From the NCBI GenBank assembly GCA_018066245.1, contig JAGHRT010000024.1, positions 1 to 64,000 on the forward strand: a DNA stretch of 64,000 nt, given 5' to 3'. Each line of letters opens with the position of its first letter. The first letter of the stretch is position 1. Positions 1-9,656 of this stretch are shown piece by piece. The position numbers were made by a program, and so were the translations under genes. A model generated the notes under the pieces. That model was given only the letters and a program-made list of their open reading frames with translations, did no database searches and was not told where the DNA came from. The DNA comes from Candidatus Equimonas faecalis (GTDB lineage: Bacteria; Bacteroidota; Bacteroidia; Bacteroidales; Bacteroidaceae).

Positions 1-20
1 GTACACATTATATATAACAT

Positions 21-1883
21 ATGATGAAGCGAGTTTTTTGGACAATCCTCCTGTTGATGGTCCTGCCCCTCAGTGCGGCAGCGCAAATGGTTATTCCTGC
101 TCCGCAGGAGATGAAAGTGGTGCGTGAAGGAAAAGTTCGCGTGACGGATACGCAAGAACGTATCAGCCGCAAGGCGAAACTGCCCGAAGAGGGCTACACC
201 ATCAGCATCTCCGGCGGCAAGGCCATCCTCACCGCAAGGAGCGAGCAGGGCATGATATGGGCCCGCCAGACGATGAAGCAGCTGCAGGACGAGGACGGCC
301 TGTATCCGCAGGTCAGCATCCGCGACTGGCCGGCATTCGGCCTGCGCGGCTTTATGCACGACACCGGCCGCAACTACCGCCCCGTGGACTTGCTGAAGAA
401 GGATATCGACCTTTTCTCCTTCTACAAACTCAACGTCTTCCACTGGCACCTCACGGATGACCCGGGCTGGCGCATTGAGTGTAAGGCCTACCCCCAGCTG
501 AATGCCCCGGAGAGTATGCGTAAGGGCCGTAAGGAGGGCACGGTGTATTCCTACGACGAGATTCGCGAGGTCATCCGTTATGCCCGCGAGCGCGGCATCA
601 TGGTGATTCCCGAAATAGACATGCCGGGGCACAGCACTTACTTCAAGAAAGCCTTTGGCTTCGGCATGGCTTCGGAGGAGGGTATGAAGGTGCTGGAGAC
701 TTGCCTGAAGGAGTTCTTCCGTGAGATTCCCCGCGACCTCTGCCCGTACATTCACATCGGCAGTGACGAGGTGAAGGTGGACAATCCCGAGGAGTTTATG
801 CTCTTCTGCGAGGACCTCGTGGTGAAGGACGGCCGCACGCCCATCTGTTGGGACCCCGGCCTGAAGCCCGGCGAGAAGACCATCAGCCAGGTGTGGAGCA
901 CCAGCATTGGTGCCGACATGGAGAAGAAGGACTATCCTCGTCGCTTCATTGATACCTACAGCGGCTATCTCAACAACGGCAACGTCATCTGGAACACCAC
1001 GCAGCAACTCCTCCATACCTACTGCAACGCCGAGAAGGGCGACGACAAGCGTCTGGGCTCCATCCTCTGCCTGTGGAACGACCTGCGCATTGACGACCCC
1101 GCGCTCCTTATGCCTCTCAACGGTTGCCCTTCCGCCGTGGCTGCCTTTGCCGAGGGTATATGGCGCGGCGGCAGGAACCTTCCGATGCGTGAGACCCATC
1201 TCCTCCTCGAACCGAGCAGTCCCCACTTCCAGCACGTACAGGACTGGGAGCACCGCTTCTCCTACCACCGCGACCACTTCCTGCGCGAATGGAGCACCCG
1301 CTGGGTGGCCAACAGCCAGATGAAATGGCGCGCCACGCTGCCCGAGCGCCGTGGCTCCGACCCCAGCAAGATGACGTGGGTGGAAAGCCGCGGCGGCGTG
1401 GTGAACTTCGCCGAGATAGCCTATCAGCACAAGCTGAAACTCACTAACACTATGGACGCCTGGGCCGAGACGAAACTCTATGTGGAGCGCGACACCGTCA
1501 TCCGTGCCGTCATCGGCTTCGAGGCCTCCGTACGCTCCAACCGCATTTCGTGGGGCATCGGCGAGCAGGGCTACTGGGAAGCCGACGGCCGTGTCTTCGT
1601 GGGCGATACCGAGGTGTTCCCTCCCAAGCCCTGGAATGAGCCGGGCAAGTACCACTATCCCCAGAATGCCTATAAGGAGCCGCAGAGCGAAATGCCCTAC
1701 ACCGAGGAACAAATCTTCTGGCTGCGTGAGCCCGCCTATGTACCTCTCAAGGCCGGCTGGAACACTCTTAGCTTCTATTGCCCCCGCCTCTTCAAACCCC
1801 GCGACTGGTGCCTCACTTTCCTCCCCGTCACCGTGGCCGAGGACGGACGCCTCACCGAAGTGCAGGGCGTAAAGTTTGAGTAG
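21..1883 (+). CDS. GH20 beta-N-acetylhexosaminidase, secreted
   Basis: Exo-acting beta-N-acetylglucosaminidase/galactosaminidase of glycoside hydrolase family 20, 620 residues. The N-terminus is a clear signal peptide (MKRVFWTILLLMVLPLSAAAQ). An N-terminal GH20 accessory domain precedes the TIM barrel, which starts near DWPAFGLRGFMHDTGRNY. The catalytic Asp-Glu pair is in HIGSDEV (Asp249-Glu250), the usual family position with Ser replacing a Gly. ATG codons at 21 and 24 are both possible starts. It leads a same-strand run of glycan-active genes, with a 36-bp gap to the next. Family assignment is firm; linkage and substrate are not visible from sequence. Confidence 0.93.
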   Translation: MMKRVFWTILLLMVLPLSAAAQMVIPAPQEMKVVREGKVRVTDTQERISRKAKLPEEGYTISISGGKAILTARSEQGMIWARQTMKQLQDEDGLYPQVSIRDWPAFGLRGFMHDTGRNYRPVDLLKKDIDLFSFYKLNVFHWHLTDDPGWRIECKAYPQLNAPESMRKGRKEGTVYSYDEIREVIRYARERGIMVIPEIDMPGHSTYFKKAFGFGMASEEGMKVLETCLKEFFREIPRDLCPYIHIGSDEVKVDNPEEFMLFCEDLVVKDGRTPICWDPGLKPGEKTISQVWSTSIGADMEKKDYPRRFIDTYSGYLNNGNVIWNTTQQLLHTYCNAEKGDDKRLGSILCLWNDLRIDDPALLMPLNGCPSAVAAFAEGIWRGGRNLPMRETHLLLEPSSPHFQHVQDWEHRFSYHRDHFLREWSTRWVANSQMKWRATLPERRGSDPSKMTWVESRGGVVNFAEIAYQHKLKLTNTMDAWAETKLYVERDTVIRAVIGFEASVRSNRISWGIGEQGYWEADGRVFVGDTEVFPPKPWNEPGKYHYPQNAYKEPQSEMPYTEEQIFWLREPAYVPLKAGWNTLSFYCPRLFKPRDWCLTFLPVTVAEDGRLTEVQGVKFE

Positions 1884-1919
1884 AAATCCTCAAATCCTCA
1901 AATCATTGAATCGTCGCCT

Positions 1920-4900
1920 ATGAAGCACCTTTCTCTCTTTCTCCTTACACTGCTGATTGCCGGCAGTGTGAAGGCCGCAGAAGATATAACCACTCTTCCG
2001 TCCAACCTCATCGTCGTGTCGGAGAAGAATGATGCTACCAAGCCATTCACCGAATACGTCAGCGGCAGTGCCAACACCGATAATGCGTGGCTCGCAAAGT
2101 TCCACAAGACCGTCACCACGGCGAGCGGTGTGACTTACGATTGCTTGCACTGGCAGTCGCCCAACTTCACTTTGAAGAAGCCGGTGAAGAAACTTGTCAT
2201 CACTGTGCTCCAGACCACGGTGAACCGCTCGGCTGACGAGAAGACAGATGGCCCGTATTTCAATATCAGTGAACTGGCCATCATTGACGGCAATGGTAAA
2301 GAGGTGGCGCTGAATGCCTCTGATATCACCAGCAATGCCACCGACAAGAGCGACGGCTCTATAGCCGGAATGCTGGACCACGACATCTCCACCTATTTCC
2401 ATTCCTCCTGGCACGAAGGCAAGGCCCCTGAAGGTTACTACCACAACCTTGTCATCACTCTCCCGCAGGAACTCTCTACCTTCACCATCACCATGGACCA
2501 GGCTTGGATTAGGGCGCGCCTCTACAACGTTCCCGTATTAATCCGCGTGTCTGACTACGACAACCCCTTCATGGATCTTCAAAGTCTTATCAATCAGGCT
2601 CAGGGCATCGCTCCTCTCTGTGGTACCGATCCCGGATTCCTCAATGGTGATTTCAGCGCTTTCTATGCCGCTCTCAACGAAGCCAAAGCCATGCAGGACG
2701 GCGGTACTGGTACTTCGGAGGAGCGTCAGACCATGGCTGACAGACTCAAGGAGGAAATGGAGAAGGTCACTGCCGCAGACATCATCTTGCCTAGCGACGA
2801 CGAAGAGTATATGATCGTAAGTGCCATGCCTTCATTCTTCTATTTCCAAAACAGGATGAAGAGCCTCGATGTGATGCAGGAAGAGGTCCTTTGGTGGGGA
2901 AACACCAGTGCCGGTGCCCCCGGCCAACTCTTTACTTTTGAGCATCGCGGCGGCGATGCCGAAACGGGCTACACTTATTATCTACGCAACTCCGCTACGG
3001 GCAAATACGTCACCCGCCTAAGCAGTAAGGACGGTCCTAATGGTGAAGTATGGGGCGATCCCTATTATTTCCGTCTCACTGCCCACCCTGAAGAGGTGCG
3101 GTTGCAGTACCTCGGGCTGGGTCAGTTCCGTATAGAAGGCCGCAACGCCAGTGGTAATTGGGGCAATTACTTCCTCTCTGTCAGTTCTCACAACGATGGC
3201 GTAGCCCTCGGCATCCCTGCCAAGCCCGGAGGTATCTCCAAGAGCAATCCCAACGGCTATGGTCTCTATGGTGTAGAGGCTCCCGTCTTGCCCAAAACCG
3301 GCAGTCAGGACTCCCCCTCAGCTTGGTATATCCGCAAGGTGGACAACCTTCCCCTCACCCTCAAGGTGAAGGCCGGTGCCGTCAAGACGCGCACCCTCCA
3401 TTTCGCCCAGGGCATCAGTTCCTTCCTGCTCACCCCCAATAACGGCGCTACGATTTCCGATTTCGCCCTTACGGACCTCTTCGGCAATCCGCTCTCCTTC
3501 ACGGTGTCCCCTGTTGGTGGTGCTGTGCAGGTGGACCTCCCCCAGTTTGTGGAGTCCTTCACCCTCGCCTTCACAGCTGGCGAAGGCATCAGCCAGGTGT
3601 GCCTTTCCAAACCCAAGGCTACTCATAAGGAGAACCTGCGCGTGATGACTTTCAATATTTCCAAATCTAATATTGAGGCCACCGGCATCAACACTTGGGC
3701 AAACCGCGTGAACGGTATGCACGAGTTCTGGGACCGTGTGCAGCCCGACTTTATCTGTATGCAGGAACCCACGAAGGGCGTTATTGAAGATCTTCTCAAA
3801 GGCTTCAATAATTACGCCATGGTGGGTTGCGGCCGCGACAATGGCGTAGAGAAGGGTGAGTATAACCCCGTCTGCTATAATTCCCGTACCATCCGTATCC
3901 TGAAGCATGGCTTCTTCTGGCTCTCCGACACGCCCAATAAGGCTTCCCGCTCTTATGGCAGCCAGTTCAATCGCCTTTGCACCTGGGTCCTTGCCCGCGA
4001 CAAGCGCACGGCAGCCCGTTTCCTGCTCTTCAATACCCATCTTGACCACACCAGTGATGCTTGCCGCGAGAAACAGATGACCGTCTGCAAGGCGCAGATG
4101 CAGCAGATAGTCAAGCAGAATCCCGGTCTGCCCATCATTCTCACAGGTGACTTCAATGTAATTGCCACTCTGCCGGCTTACGACATTGCCCGTCAGCAGG
4201 ATATCCCTCTGGGCGACTCTTGGGGCATGGCCTCTAAGCGAGAAGGTTCTGGCTACGGCATGGTGCGTTCCTCGCGCAAACTCGACTATATCATGGCCTC
4301 GCGTGAAGTGCAGTATGACAACGCCGTCATCTATCCCAGCGTGCAAGAGTCCGGACTCACCTTCTCCGATCACAACCCGCAGTATGCCGACCTTTCTTGG
4401 AACCTCACGCCCAGCGAAGAGGCAGAGGTCGTACTTGCCAACGCCCGGCAGGCTCTCGACAATGCCCTCACCTATACCGTAGATTCTAAGCCGCTCATCA
4501 CCAATGCCAACATCCAGCTTTCGGCCGATGCCGTAGAGCCTTCTGAAGGCAGCATCGCCGCCCTCATCGACGGCAAGACCTCCACCTACTTCCATTCGCA
4601 GTACTCCGGCACGCCCCCCAACCAAATCCATTGGCTGCAGGCCACCCTGGGCGAGCCTGTAGAGCGTGTAAGCCTGAGTTACACCCGCCGCGATACGTCT
4701 AATGATAACGGCGTCAACGACCGATGGAAGAACTTCATCGTGCAGGCCTCTGCCGATGGCTCCTCATGGCAGGACGTCACCCAGGTGTATGACTTCGGCC
4801 ACGATGCTCTCAAGCCCTGCCTCTCCTCCGTCATTCCGCTCCATGGCGCTTACCGTTATCTGCGTTTCCTCGTGGTCTGCACCCCCGGTATGCGTTTTGC

Positions 4901-5285
4901 CAATGGCAGCCCCATGTTCACGGCCTCCGAGTTCCAACTCTACGACGCCACTGTCAATAAGGCCTCCCCCCGCTATACCGACCCCGAAATCAACGCCCTC
5001 TGCGAGACCGCCCGGCAACTCATGCAGCAAGTTTCCGACGCCCAGGCTCAAGGCGAGAGCAACACTGCCCTTAATGACGACCTCCGCACAGCCGTTTCTG
5101 CCCTTGAGAAGGCCCTCCAGACCGAGCCCGACGGCATCATCTCTCTCTCCCAGAATGCCGCTGCTGCTCCTTCCTATTATCATCTTGATGGTACGCCCGC
5201 CACACCCTATAGCCGCGGCCTCATCCTCGTCGTCACAAAGAAAGCCGATGGCACCACGGTGGTGACAAAGAGATTTAGGAATTAG
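1920..5285 (+). CDS. Secreted endonuclease/exonuclease/phosphatase-fold phosphodiesterase flanked by F5/8C-like domains
   Basis: A 1121-residue multidomain secreted protein. It has a signal peptide, an F5/8 type C (discoidin)-like module at about 30-210, an unassigned beta-rich middle, and an EEP hydrolase domain at about 572-827. EEP motifs are MTFN, CMQEP (metal-binding Glu), NTHLDH, GDFN and SDHNP. A second F5/8C-like module follows at about 860-1010. EEP members include nucleases, sphingomyelinases and inositol-phosphate phosphatases, so the bond cleaved is open. Carbohydrate-binding-like modules and glycosidase neighbours favour a glycan- or lipid-linked phosphodiester over DNA. The last ~40 residues (YYHLDGTPATPYSRG...) resemble the short C-terminal tails of other secreted proteins here. 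A 36-bp gap separates it from the next gene. Confidence 0.82.
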   Translation: MKHLSLFLLTLLIAGSVKAAEDITTLPSNLIVVSEKNDATKPFTEYVSGSANTDNAWLAKFHKTVTTASGVTYDCLHWQSPNFTLKKPVKKLVITVLQTTVNRSADEKTDGPYFNISELAIIDGNGKEVALNASDITSNATDKSDGSIAGMLDHDISTYFHSSWHEGKAPEGYYHNLVITLPQELSTFTITMDQAWIRARLYNVPVLIRVSDYDNPFMDLQSLINQAQGIAPLCGTDPGFLNGDFSAFYAALNEAKAMQDGGTGTSEERQTMADRLKEEMEKVTAADIILPSDDEEYMIVSAMPSFFYFQNRMKSLDVMQEEVLWWGNTSAGAPGQLFTFEHRGGDAETGYTYYLRNSATGKYVTRLSSKDGPNGEVWGDPYYFRLTAHPEEVRLQYLGLGQFRIEGRNASGNWGNYFLSVSSHNDGVALGIPAKPGGISKSNPNGYGLYGVEAPVLPKTGSQDSPSAWYIRKVDNLPLTLKVKAGAVKTRTLHFAQGISSFLLTPNNGATISDFALTDLFGNPLSFTVSPVGGAVQVDLPQFVESFTLAFTAGEGISQVCLSKPKATHKENLRVMTFNISKSNIEATGINTWANRVNGMHEFWDRVQPDFICMQEPTKGVIEDLLKGFNNYAMVGCGRDNGVEKGEYNPVCYNSRTIRILKHGFFWLSDTPNKASRSYGSQFNRLCTWVLARDKRTAARFLLFNTHLDHTSDACREKQMTVCKAQMQQIVKQNPGLPIILTGDFNVIATLPAYDIARQQDIPLGDSWGMASKREGSGYGMVRSSRKLDYIMASREVQYDNAVIYPSVQESGLTFSDHNPQYADLSWNLTPSEEAEVVLANARQALDNALTYTVDSKPLITNANIQLSADAVEPSEGSIAALIDGKTSTYFHSQYSGTPPNQIHWLQATLGEPVERVSLSYTRRDTSNDNGVNDRWKNFIVQASADGSSWQDVTQVYDFGHDALKPCLSSVIPLHGAYRYLRFLVVCTPGMRFANGSPMFTASEFQLYDATVNKASPRYTDPEINALCETARQLMQQVSDAQAQGESNTALNDDLRTAVSALEKALQTEPDGIISLSQNAAAAPSYYHLDGTPATPYSRGLILVVTKKADGTTVVTKRFRN

Positions 5286-5321
5286 CGATTCCTCAAAATA
5301 TCGAGATTTCATAAAAACTAT

Positions 5322-7307
5322 ATGACCATGCGCAAATCCTCCGCAACAACTTTTCTTGCCGCTCTCCTCATTATGGGAGCCGGCTCCGCCTTTGCTGACG
5401 ATGGCACGCAGCCCGTCAATATCAATCTCTCAGCATTCAGCTCGGGTGTTAAGAGCATCGCCGTCCGTGCCAAGAGCGGCGACCGGCTGGCCGAGACCGA
5501 CCTCGTCACGGTAAGCAGCGTGCCGAGCGGTGCCAAAAGCGTGAGCGTCAACGTACGTTCCGATGCCGACGTAGCCGGCGGATACTATATCTATGCCACC
5601 CTTTCTGACGGCAGCGTGGAAGTGGCCGACGACGCAGGTAAGACGTATTCCTACACCGACATGTGGATGGGGCACATTCCCGGCCGCACCACTTTCAGCC
5701 ACGTTACCATCCCCGGCACCCATGACTCTGCCGCCAAGGATGTCCTGTCCATTGCCAAGACCCAGAGTGACGGCATCGCGGGGCAGCTGGCGGCCGGTAT
5801 CCGGGCCTTTGACCTCCGCCCGCGCTATAATGCCTCAAAGGAGAGCGACATTCTGCTGGAAAACCTCACCATCTACCATGGCGGACTTTCCACGGGCGTG
5901 AAGTTCAAGGATGCCATGGACGCTTTCGTCTCTTTCTTGGAGAATAACCCCACGGAGACTGTCGTGGTGCGCATACAGAAGGAGAACAGCCAGCTCCTTA
6001 CCAGCCTGACCGACTACAGTTCCACCTGGCGCACTTCCATCCGCACCTGGTTGCAGAACAACAGGAAGTATGTGCTGCCCCGCATAACGCCCGGCCTGAG
6101 CCTCAATTCCTGCCGCGGCAAGATAGTCCTCCTCAGCAACACCCCTTACGGATCCGACGCCAACACGGAGGACTGCGTGTATGGCGGCCGTCTCGACTGG
6201 AGCAACAACACCCGGCAGCAGAAGTCCGTCATCTATCACGCGAACCGCACTGCAATGGCCAGTGCTACCGTGGAGGATGCCTACGAGGATATAAAAACCT
6301 CCGATAAGATTGCCTGCACCAACGCCAACCTCTCCGCCGCCGCTGCCGATGCCTCCAACGGATGGTACATCACCTACGCGAGCCTTTCTGGCAGCCCGGA
6401 GTCGTATGCCAAGACCATCAATCCCGCCGTGCTCAGCCATGTGCAGAGTCTGACGGGCCGTCTCGGCATCGTGCTGATGGACTTCGCCACCACCAGCGGA
6501 AAGGGCCTCACTGACGCCCTCATAGCCCATAACCGGAAATACCTTGCCTCCGAGCCTGTCACGCTTGTGGAGGGAGGCTCCCTCGTGAGCGTAGGGGCTA
6601 AGGCTGCGCAGATAAAGGAAGGCCAGTGGTACGTCATGACGCAGATACGCGACAAGGAGACCCCCGTCGTGGAAAACGGCACTGGAGAGGTGGTGGGCCG
6701 TGAGCGCGACCTCACTGTCTCCGACCTCTTTAATTCAGGCACTCCCGCTCCGGAGCTGGCGCATTATCTTGTGCGCTTCGTCCCCGGCATCGCCAATGCT
6801 TATAAGGTGCAGTTCGCCACGGGCAGCTACCTCGCCGCGAAGAACGGTGCCACGCCTGCCAAAAATGTTGAAATAGTGGCCTGGGATGCCGCAAAGGCCC
6901 TCAACTTCCTTGTCTATCCTGCCACCAACACCAGCACGAATCTGAAAGGCTTTGCCTTCTCCTCCACAACCAACGGCATCACCTACGGCTTTGCTATGGA
7001 TAATGAGAAATCCTCCTTCACGCCTCCCCATAAGTTGTGTTTTTGGGCGTCAGGCAAGGTGACCACGGGTGAAAACAACGTGTGGTATCTCTATCCTGTG
7101 GAACTTGAAGGAACAGGCGAAGACGGACCGACAACGGGCATTGGCCAGCTTTTGCCCAAGCAAGAACAGGCCTCTCTCATCTACGGGACAACAGAAGGTT
7201 GCGGACAACAACCTGTTGCTTATGACCTTCAGGGGCGACGCGTCAAAAAGACGCAAAGAGGCATCAGCCTTCAGAAAGGTAGGAAAGTTATTATTTGCCG
7301 TTACTGA
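5322..7307 (+). CDS. Secreted phosphatidylinositol-specific phospholipase C-like protein
   Basis: A 661-residue secreted protein with a PI-PLC X-type catalytic domain at about 110-400. The two histidines expected for cyclic-phosphate chemistry are present: His134 in PGTHDSA and His186 in IYHGG. The stretch GIRAFDLRPRY is also typical of the family. Residues 430-620 look like a beta-trefoil-type binding region (WYVMTQ, YLVRFVPG, WYLYPVELE). The C-terminus is a YDLQGRRVKKTQRGI tail. Family enzymes cleave PI or GPI to diacylglycerol and a (glycosyl-)inositol phosphate. ATG codons at 5322 and 5328 are both possible starts. The next gene, a GH92 alpha-mannosidase, begins only 6 bp after the stop, which suggests co-transcription and a shared substrate. 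Confidence 0.85.
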   Translation: MTMRKSSATTFLAALLIMGAGSAFADDGTQPVNINLSAFSSGVKSIAVRAKSGDRLAETDLVTVSSVPSGAKSVSVNVRSDADVAGGYYIYATLSDGSVEVADDAGKTYSYTDMWMGHIPGRTTFSHVTIPGTHDSAAKDVLSIAKTQSDGIAGQLAAGIRAFDLRPRYNASKESDILLENLTIYHGGLSTGVKFKDAMDAFVSFLENNPTETVVVRIQKENSQLLTSLTDYSSTWRTSIRTWLQNNRKYVLPRITPGLSLNSCRGKIVLLSNTPYGSDANTEDCVYGGRLDWSNNTRQQKSVIYHANRTAMASATVEDAYEDIKTSDKIACTNANLSAAAADASNGWYITYASLSGSPESYAKTINPAVLSHVQSLTGRLGIVLMDFATTSGKGLTDALIAHNRKYLASEPVTLVEGGSLVSVGAKAAQIKEGQWYVMTQIRDKETPVVENGTGEVVGRERDLTVSDLFNSGTPAPELAHYLVRFVPGIANAYKVQFATGSYLAAKNGATPAKNVEIVAWDAAKALNFLVYPATNTSTNLKGFAFSSTTNGITYGFAMDNEKSSFTPPHKLCFWASGKVTTGENNVWYLYPVELEGTGEDGPTTGIGQLLPKQEQASLIYGTTEGCGQQPVAYDLQGRRVKKTQRGISLQKGRKVIICRY

Positions 7308-7313
7308 ACCGTC

Positions 7314-9353
7314 ATGAAAATAGCCTGTATCCTCTCTCGTTGTGCACTGCCCTGTGCCCTCGTCTTCGGTGCTTCTTCCCTCCGTGCCCTTCCCGTTCCC
7401 GAATGTCCGGTGGAGAAAGTGAACCTCTTCATCGGCACGGGCGGCGATTACGGGCAGTTGGCCCCCGGTGCGACGATGCCTTTTGGCATGATACACGTTG
7501 CGCCCGACAGCGACCCGCGACAACACCCCGGCTACGACTATGAAGTGGCCGCAATATCGGGCTTTTCCATCAACCGCCTCTCCGGCGTGGGTGGCAGCGG
7601 TTGCGGCGGCAACGTGAGCGTGCTGCCCCTGACGGGCGGCAGCGAAAAGGTGGCGCTGGTGAAAGAAACGGAGACGGCCTCGCCGGGCTATTATGCCGCT
7701 ACGCTGAGCAACGGCGTGAAAGTGCGCACTACGGCCACGCGCCACATGGCGGTGGAGGAATATGCCTTCCCCGCTGGCAGCGAGGCCCGACTTCGCGTGA
7801 ATCCCGCTTCGGCGTTTGACAAGACATTCAAGGCGGAATTTAGCGCCTTGAGCGGAAGCGTGGCGGAAGGCATGGCGGAATGTAAGAATACCTGCGTCCG
7901 TGGTCGTTACCACCTGTATTACAGGCTCTACGCCTCCTCTCCCTTCGTTGTGGTGGAGAAAGAAGGCGGTATGAAGGAACTCGTGTTCGGTGCGTTGCCA
8001 GACGGTCGCGTGGAGATACGCATCGTGGTGGGCACGGGACTGAAAGAGACGCTGGAAAACGTGACGGAAAGGGCCGTGTGGCTGGAGCCGTTCAGCACGT
8101 TGAAGCGCAAGGCCGGCGCGGCATGGGAGGAAATCCTCCGCACCGTCGATGTGGAGGGCGGTACGGCGGACGAACAGACGATTTTCTACACGGCGCTCTA
8201 CCGCACGTTCCACAGCCCGTTTGTGGTGACGGACGACTGGTTCCCCACGTTCCTTGGCACCGACGGCAAGGAGCACAGGACGGACTTTACGTACTACAGT
8301 TCCTGGTCGCTATGGGACACCTACCGCACGAAGTTCCCCCTCATCACCCTCCTGCAACCCGAGCGGTCGCAGGATATCATGCAGTCGCTCGCCACGCTCT
8401 ACATGACGGGCAAGAAGGACTGGAGTACGGAGTATGAATGCGTGCCCACCGTGCGCACGGAGCACGCCATCGCCACTCTTCTTGATGCCTACCGTCAGGG
8501 AATCAGCATCCCCAATCTGCGGGAGGCCTATCCTGGCATGACGGACGAAGTGAAGCGTATGCCGATGAAGCAGCCCGATCAATGCCTGGAGACGGCGAGC
8601 GACTACTGGGCACTGGGGCAGTTGGCCCGCGAATTGGGCTACGGCAAGGACGCGAAGAAGTGGACGCAGAGGGGCGAGGCCATCTTCGACAGTATATGGC
8701 CGAAGGAATTTCAGCACATTGACGGCAGTTTCACGAAGATGCGCGGCAACGGCCTTTATCAGGGCACGCGCTGGCAGTATCGCTGGGGCGCACCGATGTA
8801 TCTCTCGCGTATGGTGCAATTCGCAGGAAAGGAAAGGCTGATGCAGGAACTGAACGACTTCTTCGCCCAGGAACTCTATAATCAGGGCAACGAGCCCGAC
8901 ATACACGTGCCCTTCCTCTTCGGCCGGCTGGGAATGCCGGAAAAGACGGGCGACGTGGTGCGCCGCCTGAGCCGCGAGGACGCCACCCACCGCTACGGCG
9001 GACAGGATGCCTACCCCGAGCCCTTCGTGGGGCGTGCCTTCACGAATGCCCCCCGCGGCTATTGTCCCGAAATGGATGAGGACGATGGCGCAATGAGCGC
9101 CTGGTATGTGTTTTCCGCCATCGGTATGTATCCCACGGTGGTGGGTGAGGCCGCCTACGACCTCTTCTCTCCGCTCTTCAGCAAAACTACCCTCCGCCTC
9201 GGCAAGGGCCACACACTCGTCATCCGCACCGAGGGCCGCACGTCGCCCGCCCAGCAGGTGAAGAAGGTTACATGGAACGGAAAGAAGATAAAGTCCTTCC
9301 GCATCGCCCACAAGAAGATAAAAGAAGGCGGCGAACTCGTGTTCTGGTATTAG
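7314..9353 (+). CDS. GH92 exo-alpha-mannosidase
   Basis: Family GH92 alpha-mannosidase, 679 residues, with a signal peptide ending near LRALP. Family landmarks run in order: NLFIGTGGDYGQLAPGATMPFGM near the N-terminus, SSWSLWDTYRTKFPL, then NEPDIHVPFLF with Glu527 as the likely acid, and DEDDGAMSAWYVFSAIGMYP with Asp590/Asp591 at the base position. GH92 enzymes are calcium-dependent inverting exo-mannosidases acting mostly on alpha-1,2/1,3 mannosyl caps of N-glycans, yeast mannan or similar glycans. The stop is followed by a strong hairpin (9373-9440), so transcription of genes 21-9353 probably ends here. Confidence 0.93.
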   Translation: MKIACILSRCALPCALVFGASSLRALPVPECPVEKVNLFIGTGGDYGQLAPGATMPFGMIHVAPDSDPRQHPGYDYEVAAISGFSINRLSGVGGSGCGGNVSVLPLTGGSEKVALVKETETASPGYYAATLSNGVKVRTTATRHMAVEEYAFPAGSEARLRVNPASAFDKTFKAEFSALSGSVAEGMAECKNTCVRGRYHLYYRLYASSPFVVVEKEGGMKELVFGALPDGRVEIRIVVGTGLKETLENVTERAVWLEPFSTLKRKAGAAWEEILRTVDVEGGTADEQTIFYTALYRTFHSPFVVTDDWFPTFLGTDGKEHRTDFTYYSSWSLWDTYRTKFPLITLLQPERSQDIMQSLATLYMTGKKDWSTEYECVPTVRTEHAIATLLDAYRQGISIPNLREAYPGMTDEVKRMPMKQPDQCLETASDYWALGQLARELGYGKDAKKWTQRGEAIFDSIWPKEFQHIDGSFTKMRGNGLYQGTRWQYRWGAPMYLSRMVQFAGKERLMQELNDFFAQELYNQGNEPDIHVPFLFGRLGMPEKTGDVVRRLSREDATHRYGGQDAYPEPFVGRAFTNAPRGYCPEMDEDDGAMSAWYVFSAIGMYPTVVGEAAYDLFSPLFSKTTLRLGKGHTLVIRTEGRTSPAQQVKKVTWNGKKIKSFRIAHKKIKEGGELVFWY

Positions 9354-9372
9354 AAACAGATTCTTCGTAAGA

Positions 9373-9440
9373 CATAGAGGGCCGAAGGTCCGTAACATCT
9401 CCACCGCAGACGGAACGTTACGGACCTTCGGCTCTTTGTG
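9373..9440 (+). terminator. Long inverted repeat after the GH92 gene
   Basis: A perfect 16-bp stem (9381-9396 with 9417-9432) and a 20-nt loop extend outward through mostly paired bases to 9373/9440, followed by T-rich sequence. It lies 20 bp after the GH92 stop and before a promoter-bearing gap, so it most likely ends the first glycosidase transcript. Confidence 0.8.
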
Positions 9441-9522
9441 CTTTCCGTACAGCGGTTTTTTAAGGGCTTTGGACTGCGTTTTTCATCGTTCTTGCCCAGA
9501 GATGCCCAAATTGTGCCGTGCT

Positions 9523-9632
9523 TATTTGGTGTTTCGCTCGCTTATTTGTAACTCTGGACTTCGTCCCAAGTTACTTTCGCTCGGAAATGCTCAAATATAT
9601 TTGGTATTTCGCTCGCTTATTTGTAACTTTGC
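9523..9632 (+). repeat. Duplicated promoter segment (two 35-bp copies, 75 bp apart)
   Basis: Copies at 9523-9557 and 9598-9632 differ at a few positions. Each contains a -33 TTTG, a 20-nt spacer and a -7 box: TAACTCTG in the first copy, TAACTTTG in the second. Only the second matches the Bacteroidota consensus exactly. The rest of the 303-bp gap (9354-9656) holds the upstream terminator and nothing else I recognise. Confidence 0.75.
9600..9631 (+). promoter_or_regulatory. Bacteroidota sigma-ABfr-type promoter for the GH27 gene
   Basis: TTTG at 9600-9603, 20-nt spacer, TAACTTTG at 9624-9631. This matches the TTTG / TAnnTTTG consensus and lies 25 bp before the ATG at 9657. The extended core CTCGCTTATT(T/C)GTAACTTTG recurs at the pheS promoter. 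Confidence 0.8.
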
Positions 9633-9656
9633 CACGCAGAATTATATGTATAAATA

